DNA of 6,124 bases. Origin: Candidatus Avimonoglobus intestinipullorum. Lineage in GTDB: Bacteria; Bacillota; Clostridia; UBA1381. The notes under the pieces were generated by a model. That model was not told the DNA's origin. It saw nothing but the letters and a program-made list of their open reading frames with translations, and did no database searches. The translations under genes were made by a program, and so were the position numbers. Each line of letters opens with the position of its first letter. Positions within the stretch are counted from its first letter, which is position 1. Location of the stretch: contig DVND01000154.1 of NCBI GenBank assembly GCA_018714645.1, positions 1 through 6,124 of the forward strand, written 5' to 3'. Positions 1 to 5,304 of the stretch are shown piece by piece.

Positions 1-7
1 TTTGTTG

Positions 8-47
8 AAGAAGGGATTTTTATTCAGTTAAAAATCCCTTCTTTTTT
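8..47 (+). terminator. Rho-independent terminator of an upstream + strand gene
   Basis: A perfect 15-bp inverted repeat (8-22 with 29-43) encloses a 6-nt loop, and the right arm runs into a T-tract at 42-47. The T-run follows the stem only on the + strand; the - strand reading leaves the stem into a C/A-rich stretch, so this terminates rightward transcription from a gene left of the window. The stem is A/T-rich at its tip with a GGG/CCC core. It also separates that gene from the leftward tRNA unit. Confidence 0.85.
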
Positions 48-75
48 ACGCTAAAGCCTTTTGCAGTAAAATAAG

Positions 76-107
76 AAAAAATGACTCAAAACAAAAGGTT
101 TTAAGCC
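76..107 (-). terminator. Probable terminator of the tRNA-Leu unit
   Basis: Read on the - strand, 107-98 pairs with 92-83 to give a 10-bp stem with two G-U wobbles around a 5-nt loop. After one intervening base a run of six T follows (81-76). It begins 6 nt beyond the encoded CCA end of the tRNA, the expected place for its terminator. The stem is A/U-rich and so weaker than the other two terminators in the window; the position is what makes the call. Confidence 0.5.
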
Positions 108-113
108 ATTTTC

Positions 114-202
114 TGGTGCCCGAGGCCGGGGTCGAACCGGCACGGGAATCACTTCCCACAGGATTTTAAGTCCTGGGCGTCTGCCAATTCCGCCACTCGG
201 GC
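114..202 (-). tRNA. tRNA-Leu, anticodon UAA, CCA encoded
   Basis: On the - strand the 7-bp acceptor stem GCCCGAG (202-196) pairs with CTCGGGC (124-118), followed by discriminator A (117) and an encoded CCA (116-114). The anticodon stem CAGGA/TCCTG holds the 7-nt loop CTTAAAA (170-164), which places anticodon TAA at 168-166, so it reads UUA and by wobble UUG leucine codons. A long variable arm (GGGAA/TTCCC stem) marks a class II tRNA, as expected for leucine. The T arm is canonical (GCCGG, loop TTCGACC, CCGGC). The D arm carries the usual TGGCGGAATTGGCAGACG pattern. It forms its own transcription unit downstream of the amino-sugar operon terminator. Confidence 0.97.
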
Positions 203-227
203 AAAACAATATATTACAACAGTGGTT

Positions 228-256
228 ATTATAGCATACCCCTTAATTCTTGTCAA
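228..256 (-). promoter_or_regulatory. Promoter of tRNA-Leu
   Basis: On the - strand a perfect -35 TTGACA (256-251) and a perfect -10 TATAAT (233-228) are separated by exactly 17 bp, with TGC just before the -10 as in an extended -10 element. Transcription should begin near 221, about 20 nt before the mature tRNA 5' end at 202. Such a consensus sigma-70/sigma-A promoter fits strong, constitutive stable-RNA expression. It lies beyond the operon terminator at 279-309, so the tRNA does not depend on operon read-through. Confidence 0.9.
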
Positions 257-278
257 TACTTTTATGCCAATCGATACT

Positions 279-309
279 AAAAACAGAGGCGGGATTTCCC
301 ACCCCTGTT
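279..309 (-). terminator. Rho-independent terminator of the amino-sugar operon
   Basis: Read on the - strand, 309-298 pairs with 293-282 to form a 12-bp GC-rich stem with two G-U wobbles and a 4-nt loop, followed by a run of T ending at 279. It starts about 43 nt after the stop codon of the NagB-ROK gene (355-353) and before the tRNA promoter, so it closes the four-gene operon. Confidence 0.85.
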
Positions 310-352
310 CAATCAGAATTTACAAAATTCCGGTTCTTTCTCTTGCTCGGTT

Positions 353-1951
353 TTAAAGCATTGCCGCACCCAAAGCACCTGCATCTCCTTGCAGTTTTGA
401 TATTTCGACACGTACGTCTTTTTTCAGTTTTTTCTGCAACGGTTCCAAGAGCCTGTCCTTTTGCACTGTAACACCTCCCGCAAGGACAATTGCATCCGGG
501 CCGAAGATGTTTGCAAGGCTCTCTATCCCCCTTGCCAGGTAATTTAAAAACCGGTCAAATACCGTATTTGCAGCCGGGCAACCCCTGTCCATCGCGTCAA
601 ATATCAGCTTTCCGCTGAGCTTATTCCCGTTTTCCAAATAGAGATGGTACAATATGCTGTCTTTATTGGCAAGCGCATATTCTTCGGCGCTTTCTGCAAG
701 GGCCGTCATGGAGCAATAGCGCTCCCAGCAGCCCGTCTGGCCGCAGGGGCAGGCCCTGCCACCTTCCGCCTGGATAATCATATGCCCGATCTCGCCAATG
801 TTTTCGTTGCTGCGGCAAATTTGCCCGTCCATGATGATCCCGCCGCCTATACCCGTTCCCAGCGTAACAAGGACGATGTTGCTGCAATCGGTGGTATTGC
901 CAAAGGTAATCTCGCCCAGCGCCGCACAATTTGCGTCATTGTCAACGCATACCGAAACCTCCGTCTTTTCCGAAATAAGCCGTTCAAGGGGCGTTTTGTC
1001 AAACGGCAGATTGGCGCAGGTAACGAGCCCTTTTTTTATAATTCCGGGCGTCCCTATTCCCACATTTTTGACATGATATTCACCCATAATCCTAATAATC
1101 TCCGAAGAAATATCCGAAAGGATGGCTTCGCAGCTGCTGGCGGTCTTGATTGCGCTTTTATATTGAACAGCCCCGCCGTCAACCACCGCAAATTTGATGT
1201 TCGTCCCGCCTATATCAACGCCGAGCCGCGCCCCTGAATAGGCGTCACGGTCGCAGATGAGCACCACATCCGGATGGGTTTTGAGCATTGTTGCCGGGAT
1301 TGATGTATTGATCCCGCCGTTTAAAAGCGCCGATACGACGCGGCTTTTATTTGCCCCGCTGGCCAAAAGGACAATTTTTTTGGCGCGCAGAATCGTTGCG
1401 ATGCCCATTGTCAACGCATGCTTCGGGACTTCGTCATAAGTGTCAAAAAACCGCGCATTCGCCTTGATTGTACTGTCCGTAAGCGCTGTGAGATGTGTAC
1501 GGGAATTTAACGTTGCGTCCGGCTCGTTAAAGCCGATATGCCCGTTCTGCCCGATGCCGAGAATCTGCAAATCAATGCCGCCGCTGTCCCTGATTAATGT
1601 TTCATACCGTTCACATTCCTGAACCGGGTCATCGGTTTCACCGTTTGGGATATAGGTATTCTTTAAATCAATATTCACCTTTGAAAACAGGTTGTCATAC
1701 ATAAACCTGCAATAGCTTTGCTCATTGTCCTTTTTTATGGGATAATACTCGTCCAGGTTAAAGGCCCTCACCTGCGAAAAATCGATATCGCCCTTCTGGC
1801 ACAGCGCAATGAGGTTCCCATACATCCCCACGGGCGTGGAGCCTGTAGCAAGGCCGAGGATGCAGTCCGGCTTTAACGTGATCTGCGCGGCAACCAGCCC
1901 CGCAGCCTTTGCCGACAGTTCCTCATAATTTTCACATACAATAACGCGCAT
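353..1951 (-). CDS. Bifunctional fusion: glucosamine-6-phosphate deaminase (NagB) + ROK-family sugar kinase
   Basis: One uninterrupted 532-residue frame holds two complete enzymes. Residues 1 to about 238 are NagB, which converts glucosamine 6-phosphate to fructose 6-phosphate plus ammonia. Visible are the phosphate loop GLATGSTP (33-40), NLDEY with D67, and GIGQNGHIGFNEP (132-144) with H138 and E143; the N136 variant is, from memory, usual in Firmicute NagB. Residues 241-532 are a ROK kinase: DIGGTN phosphate loop (246-251), NDAN with likely catalytic D339, GTGIGGG (365-371), GEIGH (386-390), and zinc site CPCGQTGCWE (401-410; C401, C403, C408 with H390). Each half is near its usual stand-alone length, so the linker is only a few residues. 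The ATG at 1951 has an AGGAAG-type RBS and opens like typical NagB. The gene lies 40 nt after the GH109-like gene and is last in the operon. The kinase substrate is unproven: glucosamine would feed NagB directly, whereas GlcNAc would also need a deacetylase. Cytoplasmic, no signal peptide. Confidence 0.95.
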   Translation of the reverse strand: MRVIVCENYEELSAKAAGLVAAQITLKPDCILGLATGSTPVGMYGNLIALCQKGDIDFSQVRAFNLDEYYPIKKDNEQSYCRFMYDNLFSKVNIDLKNTYIPNGETDDPVQECERYETLIRDSGGIDLQILGIGQNGHIGFNEPDATLNSRTHLTALTDSTIKANARFFDTYDEVPKHALTMGIATILRAKKIVLLASGANKSRVVSALLNGGINTSIPATMLKTHPDVVLICDRDAYSGARLGVDIGGTNIKFAVVDGGAVQYKSAIKTASSCEAILSDISSEIIRIMGEYHVKNVGIGTPGIIKKGLVTCANLPFDKTPLERLISEKTEVSVCVDNDANCAALGEITFGNTTDCSNIVLVTLGTGIGGGIIMDGQICRSNENIGEIGHMIIQAEGGRACPCGQTGCWERYCSMTALAESAEEYALANKDSILYHLYLENGNKLSGKLIFDAMDRGCPAANTVFDRFLNYLARGIESLANIFGPDAIVLAGGVTVQKDRLLEPLQKKLKKDVRVEISKLQGDAGALGAAML

Positions 1952-1991
1952 ATTTTATACTTCCTTTCCTTCATATGAAACACACAGCATT

Positions 1992-3197
1992 TTAACAGAC
2001 AACCGGTATATGCCATTTCCCGTTGGTAAAATCGGGAACGTCCATGACTGCCCCGCCCTTTGCAATGGACATTTCGGAAAGAACGGTAACAGCCATCCAC
2101 GCCGCCGCATCATAAACGCTGACCGGCATCGGTTCGCCGTTTCGCAGCGCCGTAAAGAACAGCTTAAATTCCAGCCAGTCCATCCCGTCATGCGTCCCTT
2201 GAACGCCCTCGGCAATGTATTTTTTCCACACGGGATGCTCCCACTCCTCCTGATAACGCTCTGCATTTCCGATGCAGGTGCTGCGCCAATCAAAATCGTG
2301 GCGGCGATCCTCTGCACGATCTAAAAATACGGAATCTGTAACCTCTTCATACATGCCGTTTGTGCCCCGCACCGTAAACCCTCTGCTGTAATAACGCGGC
2401 AGGGTCGTGTCCAGCTTCAGGAGAATCGTCTCACCGTTTGCGCATTTTATAACAGTCGTCACGATGTCCCCCTGGGCAAAAGCCGCATTTTTCAGGTATT
2501 CATCCTCAGGCTTGTTTTTCTTTATATAGTCGCGAAGCCCCGCAGATTTTGACGCAAAAGATGTGAGCGACAGCATCCTGTTACCATTATTAATATGCAA
2601 AATCTTTGCAATGGGCCCCAAATCGTGAGTGGGGTAATTTTCGCAGTTTCTTGTGAGGTAATTGCGCAGCCTGTAATGCCTGTTTTCCTTCCCGAAGGAA
2701 ATTTCCTCACGCAAATCATGCCCGTAACAGCCTTCGCAGTGTACAATCTCCCCCAGGAGTCCCTGTTCCGCCATATTCAAAACCATCATCTCGCGCCGGC
2801 CGAAGCAGCAATTCTCAAGGAACATAAACGGAGTCCCTGTTTTTTCATAGGTTTCTGTCAAAAGCCAGCATTGCTCCAGGCTGTAAGCGCCGCCGACCTC
2901 CATCGCCACCGCCTTGCCCGCCAGCATTGCCGCCGCGGCAATCTCCACGTGGCTTTCCCATGCGGTGCATATAATGACCACATTTACATTCCCGTCGCCG
3001 ATAACCTCCCGATAATCGGAATATTCCGCCGGGCGCACGCCGCACGCCCGTTCCACGGCGTCCGCCCCCTCCGCGCATCTGTCCGCATAAACATCGCACA
3101 CGGCGGTAACCGCCTCACCCTGTGCGAGGACAACGTCCCGTAGCAGGGAACTCCCTCTTGCCCCTAATCCTATCCATCCGATTTTTATTTTCTCCAT
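1992..3197 (-). CDS. GH109-like NAD-dependent glycosidase (Gfo/Idh/MocA fold), putative N-acetylgalactosaminidase
   Basis: This 401-residue protein opens with a Rossmann dinucleotide loop, GLGARG (10-15), and has the Gfo/Idh/MocA layout of an N-terminal NAD domain and a C-terminal substrate domain. What separates it from ordinary oxidoreductases is a set of GH109-type blocks: MEVGGAYSLEQCW (99-111), LENCCFGRRE (127-136), GCYGHDLRE (156-164), NYPTHDLGPIA (187-197) and PRYYSRG (267-273). GH109 enzymes hydrolyse GalNAc glycosides by NAD-assisted oxidation, elimination, addition and reduction. From memory of the Elizabethkingia enzyme, the sugar-contacting residues line up as E128, Y158, Y188, H191 and Y270. 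Known secreted members carry a Tat signal; this one starts directly at the Rossmann strand and has none, so it should act in the cytoplasm. The ATG has a GGAGGG RBS 6-7 nt upstream, 30 nt after the NahK-like stop. It could instead be a sugar dehydrogenase of a sister family. Confidence 0.85.
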   Translation of the reverse strand: MEKIKIGWIGLGARGSSLLRDVVLAQGEAVTAVCDVYADRCAEGADAVERACGVRPAEYSDYREVIGDGNVNVVIICTAWESHVEIAAAAMLAGKAVAMEVGGAYSLEQCWLLTETYEKTGTPFMFLENCCFGRREMMVLNMAEQGLLGEIVHCEGCYGHDLREEISFGKENRHYRLRNYLTRNCENYPTHDLGPIAKILHINNGNRMLSLTSFASKSAGLRDYIKKNKPEDEYLKNAAFAQGDIVTTVIKCANGETILLKLDTTLPRYYSRGFTVRGTNGMYEEVTDSVFLDRAEDRRHDFDWRSTCIGNAERYQEEWEHPVWKKYIAEGVQGTHDGMDWLEFKLFFTALRNGEPMPVSVYDAAAWMAVTVLSEMSIAKGGAVMDVPDFTNGKWHIPVVC

Positions 3198-3227
3198 GAA
3201 GATCCCTCCCAGTTTCCGGCATCATAA

Positions 3228-4307
3228 TCATTTTTTTATAAGGCTGTCTATGATTCCCTTCAGCGCTTCCTCTTTTTTTTCTATATCCGCAACCAACTGG
3301 AACTGGTTCCTGGCCCGGTCAAGATTGTGGCTTTCCCTATGGATTTTAAAATATGTATCGCCGTTTAAATAATCCGTCAAAAATCTGATGCCGCATTCGT
3401 AGGTGAGCAGCTTCGGCGCGATATACAGCAGGTTTATTTCAGACGCTGCAAGTGTTTCGCCCATTTCCTGACAGTACCCTTGCGCAAAATATTGAAACGC
3501 CTCTTCGGAGAACCATACCTTGCCGAGGTCTGTCTCATCCTCAGCGGCGGCGGATGCACCCATTCGGAGTGCGTCCCCAAAATCGTAAAGCACGCTGCCG
3601 GGCATGACCGTATCCAAGTCGATGACGCATACCGCCTCCATGGTCGTTTTGTCGAACAGAATGTTGTTGATTTTCGTGTCGTTGTGCGTGACCCGCGTGG
3701 GGATGGAACCGTCCTCCAGGCCCTTTACCACGACGTCTGCAAATCCCGCATGGGAAAGCGCAAAATCAATCTCGCGCTTTACGCCGCCGGCCCTGCCCGC
3801 CGCATCTGTTTCAACCGCTTTTTTGAGCGCCTCCACCCTTTTCGGCGTGTGATGGAAATCAGCAATCGTTTCATGGAGCTGCGCCGCAGGGAAATCTGCA
3901 AGCAGCTTCTGAAACCGGCCGAACCCCACCCCCGCATTCAATAAAATTTGATTCGTTTTTTCATTTTCAACAGTAACCGTATCCGTCACAAATTTGTACA
4001 TGCGGAAATAGTTGTGTGCATCATATTGATAACAGTTTTTACCGTCCACAGTCTTTATGACCGTGAGCGTTTCCCGATCCGGGTCGCCGCCGTTATTGAT
4101 GATCTTCTTTCTCAAAAAATCCGTCACGCGCTCGATGTTCTCCATCAATTCATAGGGATTTTTAAATATACTTGTATTTATTCTTTGCAAAATATATTCG
4201 TCAGATTGTATCAAATAGGTATCGTTGATGTGTCCGTTGCCGTACCGCTCCGCAGAATATTGTATATTAAACTGCCGCAGTACCTCGTCAAGATTTATGC
4301 TGTTCAT
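3228..4307 (-). CDS. nahK: NahK-like N-acetylhexosamine 1-kinase (APH/phosphotransferase family)
   Basis: The protein has 359 residues, the same length as I recall for Bifidobacterium longum NahK (LnpB), and resembles it throughout by memory. NahK phosphorylates GlcNAc or GalNAc at C1 using ATP, giving the sugar 1-phosphate that feeds nucleotide-sugar or Leloir-type pathways. Visible are RYGNGHINDTY (21-31, glycine-rich nucleotide loop), YILQRINTSIF (38-48), the catalytic HNDTKINN (208-215; likely base D210), the metal-binding IDLDTVMPG (229-237) and YDFGDALRMGAS (241-252), and a C-terminal block with ECGIRFLTDYLNGD. The start codon overlaps the stop of the nucleotidyltransferase gene as ATGA (4307-4304), a sign of translational coupling, and it has a strong AGGGGG RBS about 6-7 nt upstream. 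It is cytoplasmic. Substrate choice between GlcNAc and GalNAc cannot be read from sequence; the GH109-like neighbour favours GalNAc. Confidence 0.88.
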   Translation of the reverse strand: MNSINLDEVLRQFNIQYSAERYGNGHINDTYLIQSDEYILQRINTSIFKNPYELMENIERVTDFLRKKIINNGGDPDRETLTVIKTVDGKNCYQYDAHNYFRMYKFVTDTVTVENEKTNQILLNAGVGFGRFQKLLADFPAAQLHETIADFHHTPKRVEALKKAVETDAAGRAGGVKREIDFALSHAGFADVVVKGLEDGSIPTRVTHNDTKINNILFDKTTMEAVCVIDLDTVMPGSVLYDFGDALRMGASAAAEDETDLGKVWFSEEAFQYFAQGYCQEMGETLAASEINLLYIAPKLLTYECGIRFLTDYLNGDTYFKIHRESHNLDRARNQFQLVADIEKKEEALKGIIDSLIKK

Positions 4308-5160
4308 CTCTTTCCCCCTTCAAATTTATACAGGCCCCTGTTTATGAACCCTGCCATTGCATGTTTCACAGAAACCGCGTCCTCCCGGTATGTAACACCG
4401 TACCATGTTTCATCTGTTTCCAGAACAGTTACAGACGTATTCTCTGTTTTGATCCTTTTTGCAACTGCGTCCGGCAGGAAAAATTCCGCTTTGGAGTCCC
4501 TGCCGTTTTCCTTGAGGAACGCCGCAAATTCCTGTTCCAGGAACGGAAAAACCGCCGGGTCAAAGCCCCACATATTCATCGAAACAACTGCATCAAGGGG
4601 GATGCCGCTGTCCCTGCTGACCGCGGTGTGCTCCGTCACGCTTTGCAGCATGCCGTTTTCCACCGCGCATATCCCCCTTGCGACCGTTCCGTTTTCCGTC
4701 AGCGTATTACCAAGCCTGTACCCCACCATGCACATACCGCCGTTATTTGCCAAAAAATCCCGTATCTGCCTGTAAGCGCGCTGTCCATAAAAATCGTCTG
4801 CGTTAATGACTGCAAAAGGCGCCGTTATTTTATCCCGCGCACACAAGACGGCATGCCCCGTCCCCCACGGTTTCACGCGCCCCGGCGGGACAGTATACCC
4901 GGCCGGCAAATCTCCAATTCCTGAAAGGCATAGTCAACATCCATCATTTTTTCAATGCGTTTCCCGCAGGCTTCGCGGAAATCCTTTTCGATCGCCTTTT
5001 TTATAACAATTACCGCCCGGTCAAAGCCTGCCTTTCCTGCGTCATATACGGAAAAATCAAGTATTATTTCGCCGTTTGGCCCCAGCGGTTCAATTTGCTT
5101 CAACCCGCCAAAGCGGCGCCCCATGCCCGCCGCCATGACGAGCAGTTCTGTTTTTTTCAT
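4304..5160 (-). pseudogene. Sugar nucleotidyltransferase, interrupted by one frameshift
   Basis: Two reading frames together make one protein of about 285 residues. The first part (5160 to a TGA at 4875-4873) begins MKKTELLVMAAGMGRRFGGL, with the nucleotide-binding GMGRRFGGLKQ signature of the GT-A NTP-transferase fold. The second part continues in another frame from about 4912 to the stop at 4306-4304 and holds PPGRVKPWGTGHAVL, the metal-binding NADDFYG motif and the family's C-terminal half. The frames meet around 4911-4915, where restoring one missing base would give a continuous FQEL-(E/D)-DLPAGYTVPPGRVKPWG. No slippery heptamer is visible, so a real mutation or a sequence error is likelier than programmed shifting. 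The chosen ATG at 5160 has AAGAGGA 6 nt upstream; a TTG 42 nt earlier has no good RBS. The likely role is joining a sugar 1-phosphate to an NTP, supplied by the 1-kinase whose start overlaps this stop. The exact substrate is unknown. Confidence 0.85.
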
Positions 5161-5166
5161 AACGCA

Positions 5167-5173
5167 TCCTCTT
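5167..5173 (-). promoter_or_regulatory. Ribosome binding site fixing the nucleotidyltransferase start
   Basis: On the - strand AAGAGGA (5173-5167) ends 6 nt before the ATG at 5160-5158. It decides in favour of this start over the in-frame TTG at 5202, which lies only about 11 nt beyond the predicted transcription start and has no Shine-Dalgarno sequence. The extra 14 residues from the TTG would also precede the normal beginning of the nucleotidyltransferase fold. Confidence 0.8.
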
Positions 5174-5202
5174 TCACACGTTTCGCTGTTTACTTTTTTC
5201 AA

Positions 5203-5218
5203 ATATTATGATATTATG
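5203..5218. repeat. Tandem 8-bp direct repeat in the divergent control region
   Basis: ATATTATG occurs twice head-to-tail (5203-5210 and 5211-5218). It spans the predicted transcription start (about 5213) of the leftward operon, immediately downstream of its -10 box. This is where a repressor or pausing element could sit, but the sequence is simple A/T and may be chance. Confidence 0.45.
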
Positions 5219-5219
5219 T

Positions 5220-5248
5220 ATTATATTCGAATGTTAAACACATAGCAA
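5220..5248 (-). promoter_or_regulatory. Predicted promoter of the amino-sugar operon
   Basis: On the - strand a perfect -10 TATAAT (5225-5220) lies 17 bp from TTGCTA (5248-5243), which matches the -35 consensus at four of six positions. Transcription would begin near 5213 and leave a leader of roughly 53 nt before the nucleotidyltransferase ATG. The imperfect -35 lies inside an inverted repeat (5239-5252), which fits regulation by a bound protein. No other promoter as good is apparent between the operon genes. Confidence 0.65.
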
Positions 5249-5252
5249 TGTG
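5239..5252. promoter_or_regulatory. Candidate operator: inverted repeat CACAT-N4-ATGTG
   Basis: A perfect 5-bp inverted repeat (5239-5243 with 5248-5252, spacer AGCA) covers the -35 element of the leftward operon promoter and lies between the two divergent genes. It is a candidate binding site for the adjacent AraC-type regulator or another protein. AraC-family sites are more often direct repeats, so the assignment is tentative. A perfect -10-like element for the regulator itself was not found; TATAAA at 5261-5266 is the best candidate, without a good -35. Confidence 0.4.
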
Positions 5253-5304
5253 ATTTTGGTTATAAAATATGTAATTTTAGCTCAATTTTGGAGGAATGCT
5301 ATAT

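Noticed and set aside
52..103. A 12-bp imperfect inverted repeat (52-63 with 92-103) around a 28-nt loop
   Set aside because: The loop is long and no T-run follows either strand's stem. The overlapping shorter hairpin at 83-107 with six T after it explains tRNA termination better.
250..471. A + strand open frame of 73 codons overlapping the operon terminator and the end of the NagB-ROK gene
   Set aside because: It begins within the tRNA promoter region, runs through the terminator hairpin and the antisense of a real gene, has no RBS, and its product resembles nothing I recognise.
644..1237. A 197-codon + strand frame antisense to the ROK domain
   Set aside because: It is a shadow of a strongly supported protein on the opposite strand; long antisense frames are expected in biased coding sequence and it shows no domain or RBS.
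4873..4920. Programmed -1 ribosomal frameshifting joining the two nucleotidyltransferase halves
   Set aside because: The direction (-1) would fit, but the bases before the junction contain no slippery heptamer in frame and no obvious stimulatory pseudoknot was seen, and this enzyme family is not known to me to use recoding.
3948..4924. Overlapping + strand frames of 275 and 187 codons across the kinase and nucleotidyltransferase genes
   Set aside because: Both are antisense to genes with clear catalytic motifs, cross the operon gene junction, and encode low-plausibility sequences with no recognisable fold.
353..5160. Mobile element, CRISPR or phage-related content
   Set aside because: I saw no spaced repeats, terminal inverted repeats, transposase or integrase motifs. 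The tRNA is intact, and no copy of its 3' end was noticed elsewhere in the window to mark an att site.
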